A DNA stretch of 64,000 nt from Acrasis kona (lineage: Eukaryota; Heterolobosea; Eutetramitea; Acrasida; Acrasidae), in contig JAOPGA020000108.1 of assembly GCA_026419775.2 (NCBI GenBank), forward strand, positions 62,001 to 126,000, given 5' to 3'. A model generated the notes under the pieces. The model did no database searches. It saw nothing but the letters and a program-made list of their open reading frames with translations, and was not told where the DNA came from. The position numbers and the translations under genes are program-made. This document shows positions 47,708 through 58,472 of this stretch, one piece after another. Position 1 is the stretch's first letter. Each line of letters begins with the position of its first letter.

Positions 47708-48329
47708 ATGGCAGAGAGAGAGATGTTTTCGAGAGCCACCGGGCCCAAAGTATACACTGACCCCTTAACATGGACACCAGGATTTGGTAAACCATACGCA
47801 AAAGAAGAGAAGTACTATATTACACCAAAGGTCAAGGATAGTGGATTTGGTCCTGACCAAAGTGACCGTTCTAACAGAGTCGACCCCACCGCCATGCGTA
47901 TAAAAGAAGTTCGTTCCAGAGAAGAAATTCTTGATATTTGGGCAAAGCCCCTAGAGTTTAAGGACTATGAGGTAACGCCTTTCGAAAAGGAAGCCCTTAG
48001 AATTGAACCCGGTGTTTTGGCATTACTTCACTTGGACGGCCCAACAGCGCCATGCAGAGCACACATTTACAATCAACGTCTAGATGAATGCGACAACCCA
48101 AGTACGTTTTTTCTTGTCTATTTTTCTTACAATGTTTAAAGATATTGGAAGAAAGAACAACACCATGTTACAAAGAGCCCAATGCTATAGACATCTGTTT
48201 CGCTTAACCAACTGCATGAACAAGCACGAGAAATGGTACGAAGCGCGTTTTGAGGCATTAAAGGCAGTCATGAGGGAAGAGGACATTCCCAACATGTTCC
48301 GTGTTGGAACACCAGTCATTCCTGAGTAA
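47708..48329 (+). CDS. Twin-cysteine (CHCH-like) protein, probably mitochondrial
   Basis: Exons 47708-48101 and 48142-48329 with a 40-nt intron give 193 residues. The start MAEREMFS after an A-rich leader was preferred to an upstream in-frame ATG at 47609, whose extension is a lysine run and a hydrophobic patch of unclear meaning. The N-terminal half is polar with Thr/Pro (DPLTWTPGFGKPY). The C-terminal half contains two Cys pairs: CRAHIYNQRLDEC before the intron and CYRHLFRLTNC after it. The second has CX9C spacing. Two paired-Cys helices suggest a CHCH protein of the intermembrane space, perhaps a complex I accessory subunit. The subunit identity is not resolved. Confidence 0.65.
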
Positions 48330-48527
48330 AATAGTTCACTTTTGGGTTAATGTAAATTGGAACAAAATGAAGTTAATTGGTCAATCGTTTTTTTATTTTT
48401 AATGTTCAATTGATAATTTACTCACATCCCCTCTCCGTATACACTGTACACCTTGTGTATTATTAGATTCTGGTTAGATGTCTTGTCTTTACAATCACAA
48501 AAGTTGTAAGCACCTAGGTGGTGCAGT

Positions 48528-49181
48528 ATGGGTCACCACAAAATGTAAGTATACAATAACATATCAATAACATCATATAGTGTTAAAGCTGCCATTAATG
48601 GGTTCGATATTATAGTGTTTGTATTATTATCGCTGTGGAGCACAATATTGTATGCTTTGCATGCCCGGAAGAGAATGACAGATCACGTGAATTGCCGGCA
48701 TTCAACCATCAAAGTATTGTTGTTTTGCCAGGCTATATTGGAATTTGGAGTGGTGGGTGTACTTTTAATAATGACGCTAACGAGACTGCTAAAAAGCAGG
48801 GAGACAACCAACGAACAGCAAAAGCAGAGATTTTATAACCTTTTAGTCGTGTATAAATTTTTCAACTTTGTTCTCGGGGTGGCTGTTGCGGGGGTCCTAG
48901 GTTCTGCATTAGGAATAGTTATACATGATTACAGAGGATGTGTAAGGTCATATAATCTCCTACATTTTAACTTTGATTAGCAATTATATAGTCGCGATGT
49001 AATATACGGACCAATCATTGTAATCGCAGTTCATGTTGGTTGGATGCTTAGTCGAATGCTAATGGTGTACTGCTTGAATGTTTGCCTTCAACCGTCGTAC
49101 CCACCAACAAAACAAGACAACCCTTCTGAGCGGCGTAATTTGCTGTCACCATCATTTGAAGAAGAAAATGTAGAAATATAA
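48528..49181 (+). CDS. Four-transmembrane protein of unknown family (three exons)
   Basis: Exons 48528-48544, 48581-48941 and 48981-49181 with 36- and 39-nt introns give 192 residues. The first exon is only 17 nt (MGHHK plus part of a codon), and both joins keep the frame. Four hydrophobic helices are visible (IVFVLLSLWSTILYAL, EFGVVGVLLIMTL, FNFVLGVAVAGVLGSALGI, and one in exon 3). A Lys/Arg/Gln-rich loop lies between helices 2 and 3, and the cytoplasmic tail is acidic (FEEENVEI). The general layout recalls the 4-TM protein at 4.0 kb, but I see no clear sequence relation. Function unknown. Confidence 0.72.
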
Positions 49182-49543
49182 ATACAAATTAGAGTAAATA
49201 AAGCACATGACGCACCAATGATTGTCGTGAAACACAAAACACATTAAACCATTCAATTGAAATAATTCACTTTTAATTTTATTTTCAGAGTAAGCTTATT
49301 AGCATGTCTACAGTAAGCTCAACTCCACGAAGTCCAAGCGAGCCACTGTGTATATTACAAAGTCCCTAAGGACAAACTAAATCTGCTCCAACGACAAATG
49401 CTACTACACCAAGCACCTAATGTACACAATAGGATCAGAACATGAAAATTTTTGAAAGAACAATAAATGAATACAAGACCTTTTGTGACAATTTAACATT
49501 TCAATTGTTTTTATTGATCAATACTGTTAAAGTAACCAAAACC
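49182..49543. other. Spacer with one short untested frame
   Basis: About 360 bp. The only frame of note is an ATG near 49304 giving MSTVSSTPRSPSEPLCILQS before a stop, too short to support a gene. I see nothing else. Confidence 0.4.
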
Positions 49544-50569
49544 TTAAACCTCCTTGCAATCAAGGCTACAATGATAATCTCTTACCGCGGCCTCCATCAT
49601 AAGAAATAAACTCTGACCCTCACTTGATGTCCCTGCTGCATTAAAGTGTGGGCTACCACAGACAGGATACACCCATCCTAATCTATCCACATGATGATGC
49701 ACTGCATTCCTCATCTTATCTGCCTGTATTAGATAGTCGCTGCTCAACAATTTCAAAGTGACTAATCTATAAATTGTGTAGACAAGATGTTCGGACAAAC
49801 AATATTCTACAAAAGTCGACTTGTCATCAACAACATCATGAAAGGAACCATCTTCCAACATGTATTTCAAAACAGAATCCAAAGTTTCTTTTATTATATC
49901 AAATAGTTTTTTGTAATTAGAACGACGTTCAGAATGCATCAAGTACCAAACCATGCGGGTGATGCCGCTACATACCCATCCAATTCCAACTCCCCAAAAC
50001 AACTTTCTTCTAAAGATGGATTGATCCACATCATAAATGTGCCACCATAATTTGCTGACTGGATCTTGAAGGTACTTTTGTATTCCTGTTACTTGGTCAA
50101 ATGCTTCTTGCTCTAGCTGTGGATAGATTGTGGATAGGTGGAGAAGAGTGGGAGGTGACATGAACATTCCATCAGACCATATTTGACACTTGTCTGTTAA
50201 ATGAGAGTAGACTCCGTCCTTTGACTTGAGGCCATTTTTGTATGATGTCAAGTGCTTGTTTAATGCTTGCAGAAAATGTTCTGATTTTGTTGTCTGGTAG
50301 GCAAATAGCACCGCTTCTAGATTCACAAAGGGGTCGTTTTGAGCATTTTCATTCACTGCATGATTGTATTGAGTTGCAACTCTTCCGTCTTTCCCAGTGC
50401 GTACAACAGCGTCGTGAGCCATGTTCAAGACAAAGTTGTTTTCATTGAGTTCCTTAAATGCTATAGCTGCAGTCCCTTGCTCCCAACTACATCTCTGTCC
50501 GCAAAGTAAAGAGATTTTAATGCGTTCCAAAAGATCCTCGACTGTTGTCTGTTTATTCAAATCGACCAT
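49544..50569 (-). CDS. GH88/GH105-like unsaturated glycan hydrolase
   Basis: 341 residues from the ATG at 50569 (MVDLNKQT); a slightly longer frame exists but adds nothing recognisable. An (alpha/alpha)6 barrel pattern of helices is visible. The motifs SWEQGTAAIAF near the start and CQIWSDGMFMSPPTLLHLS in the middle match the WxDG-type active-site segment of families GH88 and GH105. These hydrolyse unsaturated uronyl sugars left by polysaccharide lyases. The later VGIGWVCSGITRMVWYL and EGQSLFLMMEAA helices fit the same fold. I see no signal peptide, so the enzyme would be intracellular. It is most similar in style to bacterial and fungal enzymes, so transfer is possible but unproven. Confidence 0.78.
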   Translation of the reverse strand: MVDLNKQTTVEDLLERIKISLLCGQRCSWEQGTAAIAFKELNENNFVLNMAHDAVVRTGKDGRVATQYNHAVNENAQNDPFVNLEAVLFAYQTTKSEHFLQALNKHLTSYKNGLKSKDGVYSHLTDKCQIWSDGMFMSPPTLLHLSTIYPQLEQEAFDQVTGIQKYLQDPVSKLWWHIYDVDQSIFRRKLFWGVGIGWVCSGITRMVWYLMHSERRSNYKKLFDIIKETLDSVLKYMLEDGSFHDVVDDKSTFVEYCLSEHLVYTIYRLVTLKLLSSDYLIQADKMRNAVHHHVDRLGWVYPVCGSPHFNAAGTSSEGQSLFLMMEAAVRDYHCSLDCKEV

Positions 50570-50999
50570 TTTAAAAAGTGAGGTGTATGACAATTACAAA
50601 AAGGAAGCTGGCCGGAGAGGAGCTCTCGGGATTCACAGACTCCTCAAGGTTTTATGTCACATAATTTTTTGCTCTACCATCGAACTTACGACTTAAGGAA
50701 TTTATTAGAATTAGGGCTCCTAGCGAAAGCACATGGACATCACTTTGAGTGGAGCATTCATCGGAGACTTTCGGAAGAGAAGTAATCTAGAACTACTTTG
50801 GACCCACGTCAACGAATGAAATAGAGGGAAAGTACTGAACAACAAGAGACGGTGTCAAGGTCTCACATCATGAGTCCCACACAAGTATTCTGCCCGTTAA
50901 GGAGACGTTTACGATGAATCAGCTCAACTCTTCGTATAACATTAGAACATGTGGACAGTTCATTCAACTCTCTTGAACCCAACAACAAACTTTATTTGA
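50570..50999. other. Spacer upstream of the Crinkler-like relic
   Basis: No supported gene on either strand. It is moderately GC-rich compared with neighbours and may be decayed sequence. I see no repeat here. Confidence 0.4.
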
Positions 51000-51403
51000 C
51001 ATCCCATCACATTCATTCCTTCTTGTTTGGTACCACATCAATTCTTTCCCCTTTGAATTCGTTCTTCAATGATTTGAATGTTTCTTCACTGCTGATTATT
51101 GCTTGGCGATTGTTTTGTTTCTTGTACATGAGATGTTTTATCTTATATCCCAGATGATTCGATACAATGGATTACATCCCATCGAATGATTCAGCTTCCA
51201 CATCAATGTCATATTCCTCACACTGGACACTCACCCTGAGCACGCTGACTTGCTCCTGACCACCTCCACCACCCACTACTATAACATGTTGAGTACTTTT
51301 GTGTGTTGTGTGACTTACACCTAATCTTTTTGACATGATCATATGGTTCGTTTCTATCTCTGCCTCGTTTGTCATTTCTGTTCACTATTAAACGAATTGT
51401 CAT
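51000..51403 (-). pseudogene. Relic of a Crinkler-like gene (C-terminal part)
   Basis: This minus-strand fragment matches the C-terminal ~150 residues of the island gene at 33-36 kb. Shared features are STQHVIVVGGG, an acidic EEYDIDVEAES stretch (like YSIDFDIES) and a GYKIKHLMYKK segment (like GYQIKQFFYFK). The NTPase part is absent, and the remnant is broken about once or twice. It carries one copy of the introner-like repeat. The divergence between the two is considerable, so this looks older than the island copy. The LINE fragment follows on the other strand. Confidence 0.6.
51276..51318 (-). repeat. Introner-like repeat, copy 3 (43 bp, minus strand)
   Basis: On the minus strand it reads GTAAGTCACACAAC at the start, TACTCAAC inside and ATAGTAG at the end, then TGGGTGGTGG. 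It is nearly identical to the two copies 15.7 kb away. Confidence 0.6.
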
Positions 51404-51634
51404 TTTTTATAAGCGGCTTAAAAAAAGTAGAACTTATATATATAATATATGGTCACAAATCTAAGTCTGACTTTTAAGGTGACACTTGGGAACCAACTTA
51501 CGAAACTAGGGTTTGGGTTTGTCAAAAAATTCGGAGTTATAAGGTGAGCAATAAGTCATCAAATTTGTCATTTAAAAATAAAATAAAATATTCTGTTCTG
51601 AACAAAATAACAAGCAACAAAACAACAAGCAACA

Positions 51635-52262
51635 TTGATGAAGGATCAAGGCCACTACTTTGGAAACCAATCAAATGTGATACGAAGTCATCGAGTTGTT
51701 TTAAATTCCGTGAATGGTGTTAAAGAACCAGAAAGAATGTTTGTATACAAGTGGCCGGCTGGAATTGTACCAGGTCTACATTTATCTAAACGCTATGATA
51801 CAAACAAACAAAGCCTTCAACTTCAGAGTATCCAAAATACCAGCGAAGGCGATCTCAATTACAATAAAAGGAAACCAGAGAAACACACTTGTGGTTAGCA
51901 CATACCTACCCTGCAATCCATCTAATAACAGATCAGAGATAACTTCCAAGAAATTTGAACACGACATCGAAGAATGGATCACCCTAGCAAACAACGCCAG
52001 ATGGGACTCAATAATGGCAGAAGACATTAACGTCAACATTTCTAAGGACGTTCCTAGAGCAAAAAGACTAAATAAATTGGCGGGCAGACTAGGACTCTCC
52101 ATCGCCTTTGATGGATCTGTCCCAACGCACACCAGAAATGGCGCCCTAGACAACATATTCTACTCGAGCAAAAACATTGAGAACATCCGACCCCATGTCG
52201 AAACTAACGACCCCTTTCCAATTCATATAATTATTGAAATCAAAATAACATTTTATTATTAA
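51635..52262 (+). mobile_element. LINE-derived endonuclease (EEP) fragment, degraded
   Basis: Two overlapping frames (51635-51898 and 51714-52262) together resemble the apurinic-type endonuclease of non-LTR retrotransposons. The second gives the strand NTLVVSTYLPCNPSNN, a helix EHDIEEWITLA, and DSIMAEDINVN where a GDFN strand is expected. It continues with LAGRLGLSIAFDG, then VPTHTRNGALDNIFYSS, and ends in NDPFPIHIII where the family has SDHFP. The catalytic GDxN and SDH residues are altered, the frame shifts, and no reverse transcriptase follows before the next gene begins at 52275. It is therefore a dead 5' fragment. A domesticated EEP gene is possible but unlikely given the lost residues. 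Confidence 0.65.
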
Positions 52263-52274
52263 TCAATTAATTTT

Positions 52275-53543
52275 TCACAACAAGATGACACATGATGCAA
52301 CTACAGCGGCGGCAACACTACCAACAGCTACCTTCATTGCACTACTGGATTCTCTAGCGTTATTATCTCCAGATTCATTTTGTGTTGGAGCTTTAGATGT
52401 TGCTTGAGTTGGTTGTGCTGTAGATGAAGTACTTTGAGGACTGCTCGATGATGCTTGTGGTGCTTTAGAAGTGGGAGAGCCGGTCGATACTTGTGGTGCA
52501 CCTGTTGTAGTCGGAGGCGCACTACTAGATGGTTGAGGTGCACTAGATGAGATTTGGCATCTGTTCGAAATAGCAGTAGAAGATTGAGAGAATCTCTGAC
52601 CTCCTTTTACAATGGTTTCAATTCTTTGACATTCAGTAGATGAGGAGCTGAAACATGAGAAAATGACATTGTTGACAATATTTTGGGCTTGTGTGAATTC
52701 ACGAGTCTCGACAAACTCAAAATCTCTAGTATATTGTTTAAATACGTGGAATTTACTTCCTAGAGTATTTATAGCATTAGGGTTATAGTAGTCGTTAACA
52801 AGACGGTCCAATTGTTGGCCACCACCAATGTTAACAGTCTGAACGAGAGCTCCAGTACTAATATCGTATGCTCTCAACTCCTGACTTGTGGATGAACCAT
52901 CATATTTTACGATTCTACCTTGTGGGAAAGAAATCTCAGACCCATAAGAAGTGTAGTTACGTTGAGCACTGTAGCTGCTGAAAGTAGCTGGATCAATGGT
53001 TACAAAGTATCTATATGTGCTATAGTCCAAAATGATTAGACCGTTCGCTTTTGAGTAGTAAACATCTCCGAAACGATTCGTAGGTATTTGTAAAGTCTTT
53101 TCTGAGTTGTCCTCGATTCCAATTCTTGTAAGATACCATAGAGCTCCGTCGGTGTGAATGTAGTAGAAAAAGTTTTCGTCAATGGCTGCAGTTGATCCCT
53201 GAGGTACTGCTATGATATCATCAGATGCCTCCTTTACTAGAGTGTTAACTCCGGTNGCGAGATTAACCTTATTGATTTTCTTTTGGGTTCTTGTGAAGAT
53301 GTATCTGCCCAAAGGATCGATAGTGCGTAACGAAGTAGTGTTGAGAGCGGGAGTGATGGGTACACTGCATAATGGGGTCAAATCGTTTAGTTTGAATTTG
53401 TTGAGGGATGCACCAGATGCAGGAATGTAGTACATAAAGTTACCATCCGAGTTGAGGGAATAAGTATTTACCAAATCCTGGCCTAGGCATGTAGCTATGA
53501 TAGTGGCTACCAAAGTTGCGAGTAGAATGATGTGTTGATTCAT
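52275..53543 (-). CDS. Secreted, probably GPI-anchored surface protein
   Basis: 422 residues, single exon. A signal peptide (NQHIILLATLVATIIATCLG) precedes ~310 residues of beta-rich sequence with repeated Tyr/Phe-Val strands and turns (YYIHTDGALWYL, ILDYSTYRYF) that look like propeller blades. A ~70-residue Ser/Thr/Pro/Gln mucin-type stalk follows. The end is a hydrophobic VAVGSVAAAVVASCVILL with no basic tail, which is the pattern of a GPI-anchor signal. A candidate omega site lies near the ESSSA before it. A surface adhesin or receptor is likely, but no known domain is assigned. One residue is ambiguous because the sequence contains an N. Confidence 0.82.
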   Translation of the reverse strand: MNQHIILLATLVATIIATCLGQDLVNTYSLNSDGNFMYYIPASGASLNKFKLNDLTPLCSVPITPALNTTSLRTIDPLGRYIFTRTQKKINKVNLXTGVNTLVKEASDDIIAVPQGSTAAIDENFFYYIHTDGALWYLTRIGIEDNSEKTLQIPTNRFGDVYYSKANGLIILDYSTYRYFVTIDPATFSSYSAQRNYTSYGSEISFPQGRIVKYDGSSTSQELRAYDISTGALVQTVNIGGGQQLDRLVNDYYNPNAINTLGSKFHVFKQYTRDFEFVETREFTQAQNIVNNVIFSCFSSSSTECQRIETIVKGGQRFSQSSTAISNRCQISSSAPQPSSSAPPTTTGAPQVSTGSPTSKAPQASSSSPQSTSSTAQPTQATSKAPTQNESGDNNARESSSAMKVAVGSVAAAVVASCVILL

Positions 53544-53877
53544 TTTTACGTTTGAATTTAGCTAAAGAATTCGATCCTTTTAAAGGCGAGCGGGAAATTC
53601 ATTTATTTTTAGGATAATATACAAGGTAAGCAGTTATTAATTATACCTCACTAGCCAAATTGGGCTATATCCCGCTTTTAAAAATAGTGCTCAATTCCGA
53701 TGAGTTTGTAAGCTACTTAGAATTGTTTTGAGATTCTAGCAACATGACGATCATGCCAAATGCTGAGATACATATTCAATGTCTCGTGGGTCGAAGTCTA
53801 AATATTCGAATACAAGATATCACTTTGAAGATATTAGAATCTAACCCTCACGAAGTCAGAATTGAGTTTGAAGAACT

Positions 53878-56800
53878 TTATTTCAATACATTTTTTGCTT
53901 CTACTTCCGCACTGTTTGTATCCCTCCACCCCTTGATCAAAACTTCAATCATCGTCTTCAACTTATCCAACACATGTTCATCTCCCACAACACCAAGAAG
54001 AACGTCCAAGTAAGGTTTATTAATCTTCATCAACTCTGCAACATTCTCAACATTTAAGCTTTTAATTCTCTCTGCAAGAGCAACTGCATTTTTGCTATTT
54101 GGATGCTCCTTCAACTCTGCAATCCAACCAACTTGTTTCTGTACAGCAACAGTCTTGACCTGCATCTCCTTCGAAATACTAGTATTATTCAACACAAATT
54201 GAACCAACGCTTCAACGTTACTGTGATCCTCTTCAACTTGTGCATCAGAAACTAACCATGGACTACGCGACACCTCTGCATCGCCAATTAACGCCTTACA
54301 ACTATCGTCCACTTCATCCTTGCTTACTTTCTGTAACAAGTTGAGATTTTGAACACGTGGAGAAGTACCGCTCCACTTGTCACTAATTTCATTAGCTTTA
54401 TTAATGATATCTAAAGCTATCTTTGAACAATTTTTTTGAGATTTGATTGCCTTTGCAATTTTCTTCTTGTGATCTTTGTAGATAGCTGAACGCTTCGCTA
54501 TAATATTATGACTAACCACAAGTACTCTATCGTACAACTTGTCCGAAATCTTACTGCCTTTACTTTGTAACAAGACGTATTCGACGACTATATCATAACC
54601 TGTTTTCTTCTTCTTATCGTTTTGATGAGGAACGAGCGTAGATAACCTTGATGTGATTTCTTTATAATCTTTATCGACTAGCATCGAATTGCTACTCTTT
54701 TTATTCTGGTCCAAGAATTGAATGACCTGAATGGCCACTCTTAAAAACTTTAATTCAGCGTTACGTCTCTCCAAATAATTCTTTTCTACTTTTTCGTTAA
54801 TTACGGTCAATTGTTTACGTAAGGGCTCTGTTACTGGATCGGTAACTACCTTACGCATGGTCTTGGCTATTAGAGAGTAGACGTTTTGATGCAAGTATCG
54901 ACAAGACCAACCAGTGTAAGGGAACAAGCGAATAATGGACGAATACAACCACCAATGATCACCAGAGGGAGGTACCTCTAATTGTGGATTCTTCATAACT
55001 AATTGCCATGCCATACTTAGTGGAGTTGCTCCACTTCCTAATAACGTAAATAAGAAACCAAATAAACATCTCATCATTTGACAAGTCGCATCGTCGAATT
55101 CTTGGCTCGTTGGTACTTGTGATCTCTTACTTGCCAAATCGCTCATTGTATCCAACAATGCGCTCGCTAAAAAGAAACCAATATCCTTGCTAGAAGCAGA
55201 TAATACGAATTGTCTAGAGGCTTGGCATTGAGCAACGGTGCCTCTGAGTAAAATCCTTAGAGATGCAATATGTGGTTTGTTGCAATGCTCTACCCACTGG
55301 ATCTCGCTTGGGTCCTTTATGGAGATGAATTCATCGAATAGTGGCCACGGGATGGCAGATGTGGAGAGATTGTATCCAGAGTAATCTTGTGGAAGTGACA
55401 AACTAATGTTGGTGTTGCTGGATAAGGGTCCGACGTGATTTGATTTGACAATTGGTAACAACACGCCCATATCCAAGCTATCTAACACCGTAGTGCGATC
55501 GCTCACCGTACATAGTTTTTGGTGACCTGCCACATTGATAAATGTGGATGATGCAATTTGTTGAATGTGATTTGTCAGTGTTTGTGAGTCGACGTTTGCG
55601 ATTAGGAATCCAATTCGCGAACAATGTTCTTCGACGAGATCTGATAGAGATTCGTAGGTCATGTTCTTACTTGCTTCCACATTACCCGCAATCTTACTTT
55701 TGCGGATCAATTGATTCAAATCGTGTTTTTTGGTGGAGGATGATTTGTTGCTTACTAGGTTACCCAATGCGTCTATCAACCAGCTCAAACTTTTTTTGAA
55801 GTTGTTTCTCTAACGTTCGATACGCACCGAGTAATTGTTGTTTTTGTAATTGTAATTGTTTCATCTCATTGGCGTCTTTTTGTTGAGTGGCGGTTGATTG
55901 GACGACTGCATCAATGTATGCTTGTTTGGCATTTTTCACATCTTGATCTTTATCCAATCTGTCCTTTAAATGTTGAATTAATTGATTGTTGAATGGAGTG
56001 ATCTCTTCTGGTGTCAAGATGCTTTGTATTTGTGTGAGCGCGTCCAAAATGTCGTCCTTGTATGTTGTGTATTGTTCTAATGGTAATTGACTCAACAAGA
56101 GTGATAATTGTTTAATGTTGAATTTTTTGTTTCTGAAATGGACTTGTTGTTCGGTTAGGTCCACTAGGTTGCTCCATGATGGTTGTGTGGTTAATGAAAA
56201 TGTAAAAGTACCGTCGACCGGTTGACCATATGCGACGCTGGTTGGGAAGCGTTCACTTCGGATTCCTCTGTAGTAGAATAGACTGTCGTTGAGATCGACC
56301 AATACGGTTGATTGTGGTCCTGCTAATGCTGTGACTGCATTAATGTTGATGTCGTTCATAATGTCGATGCGACTGCTCTCTGTTCTAATTTGTTCGTTCG
56401 TTGGTAGGTTTCTTGTTGGTTGTTCCTTTAACTTCACCACAAACAATGCATTAACTCTCAATGTGGGGTTCAAACGTCTTGCTTGGTCAATCATGTAATC
56501 ACTAACGATTACGATGACATTCTTTGCTTGGTTTAAAGTATTATGGTATTGTTGTTGTGTGTATTCAGTTTCTCCCTTGTAAGGTTTACCAACGGCTAAA
56601 ATCAACGATCCTTCTAATGTGTTTCCCAAACAACAAGGAAGGATGACCTCCGTAGATAATTGATCCTTATTGAAAGTGCTCTTGTTTGAATAGGTTTGAA
56701 TGCCGCGTGCAAATTGAATAATGTAGGCGTCCTCAGGGACCCAACTTGGTAGATCTAATCCTCCCTCAATGATTACAATATTCTCTCTTGTGGATGCGTC

Positions 56801-57727
56801 GACAGATGGTGCGCTAGGTTCCTTGGTGGAGGCATCATCAATTTCTGGGATAGTAGTCGGTGGCGCCGATGGTTGTTTAGCGGGTGCAGTTGGGATGAAT
56901 GCATTTGCCATTTCAAAACTGCGGAGGATGGATGGATTAATGAGAGTGTTGACGGATCCGGAAACAGAGACATTGCAACACGTGGCAGGGTTGGGCAACA
57001 AGGTAAATCGAATAACATCTCTTATTCTCTTACCGACCGTTGGACAACAAACAGTCGCCTCTCCAATGGTGGCTTTGTCGAGGGGGACTGGAAGCATGTA
57101 AAGTGTTTTGGTGCTGTGGTTCACAAGTAACACTGTGGGGTTTTGTTTTTTATACAAATGTAGTTGCTTGTTGGTGTAACCAGACAAGAATACAACAAAA
57201 GGTTCCTGGGCTTGAGGGTTGCAGTTTTGTGTAGTTAAGCTCTGCAATAGGACATTACCCATAAGTTGGTCACCGCTATGCTTTAGTTTGCATGGACCAT
57301 GAACGACGTATGAGTAGCAGCAAATGTAGCAACTCTTGTCTGAAACACAAAGGTCATAATAACTTGGTTCGTTGTTGACAGAGAGTGCGAATAAAAGTAC
57401 TTTGTCCTGCTCGAAAGGAATGTCAATAATCTGACTCGTGGGCGTCACAACAGAATAATCTACGACATCTCCAAGGATTGGCCTAAAACCCTCCAGTCTG
57501 ACAGCCAACACGTCACCAAGCTCATTAAGGTTTGCAGTGTCCATGAAGTAGCTTGGTGGCTTGTCAGCTATATTTACTGACTTAACATCTTCTCCATGCT
57601 TATATAATAGTTCTTCTTGATGTGGATGTGCTGTGCCCTGTGTTTGTTTTTGGAGAAATCTTTTAACCTGGCTTCTCGACTTGAGTAGGGGATCAAATGT
57701 AGTCTTCGTAATCTGTGAGAAGCTCAT
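53878..57727 (-). CDS. Unrecognised ~1,280-residue protein (two long exons)
   Basis: Two long frames, 57727 to 55824 and 55789 to 53878, run on the same strand in different phases. A 34-nt GTATCG...AAG intron at 55790-55823 joins them in frame (LGA-LSWLIDALG). The starting codon of the upstream open frame is GTG, so I take the ATG at 57727 (MSFSQITKT). The N-terminal half contains a Cys-bearing beta-rich region (YDLCVSDKSCYICCYSYVV). A Pro/Ser linker and a globular part with VILPCCLGNTLEGSLILAV follow, then a Gln/Lys coiled coil just before the splice. The C-terminal half is helical with FLFTLLGSGATPLSMAWQL and DHWWLYSSIIRLFPYTGW. I do not recognise the family. An indel between two exons is the alternative to splicing. 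Confidence 0.7.
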
Positions 57728-58472
57728 CTTGTTTTTCACAACTTTTGTTGGAAGCTTGTTCTTTTATAGTCTGCAAAACGTGGAACTTGCTGAACTTCAT
57801 CAGATCAACCGTCGCAGAAGCGTCAAAATCTTACAAAAACACAAACCATATGATTCTTCAATTGCACAGTTGCAGTTTCAAATCTTATTTGATGCTTTAA
57901 GTTTTGTTCTGTTTTAATTTTGACAAACTAGATAGAGGATATTTTTGTACAACACGATATTTGTTGATATCAATAACGTTGGGCAATCAAACATGCTAAA
58001 CTTCATATAATTTATATTCTAATAACAATGTGGAATTATTACCTTACTTCAAAAGTTTAATAGTGTAATTTAATTGTTAACACATGCATCTTCTCTAATC
58101 ATCTTTCAAATACGACAACCAGTTACGGCAATCGTATGTTCAAAATTTAGCAAATTTTCTATCGGCATATCGCGTCTAAGTATCTTTTTTTTGGTAGGTC
58201 GTCTTGCAATACGTCAAAGTATTTTTTCGAAATGAATTGGTTATATAAATCGCTCAACATCTAATACTCTACATCACCAAACCAAGGCTTCTCCAAGATC
58301 ATTAGGGATGTACGGAGGAATTTGGGTATTGTCGGGATATCCTCCAAATTATCCTTTAGCATTGTAAAAGCTTCAATTGATTCTATGAAGAGCGGTTGGT
58401 TTTTACACACAACAAATTGTATTTGAACTTCAACCAACTTCACATTCACACAAAATAATTCAAAATACAAAC
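57728..58472. other. Divergent intergenic region upstream of DDX3
   Basis: About 745 bp between two divergent genes, AT-rich, presumably holding both promoters. A weak minus-strand frame ends at 58261 (...TSLMILEKPWFGDVEY). It reads like protein but is short and overlaps the DDX3 5' flank, so I do not call it. Confidence 0.5.

Noticed and set aside
53744-54013. Plus-strand frame beginning MTIMPNAEIHIQC
   Set aside because: Its second half is antisense to the 1,280-residue gene; the first ~45 residues look mildly protein-like but are too short to support.
55790-55805. Programmed frameshift at the A7 run
   Set aside because: The needed shift is +1, whereas A-run slippage is usually -1, which hits an immediate stop. 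A 34-nt intron explains the phase change better.
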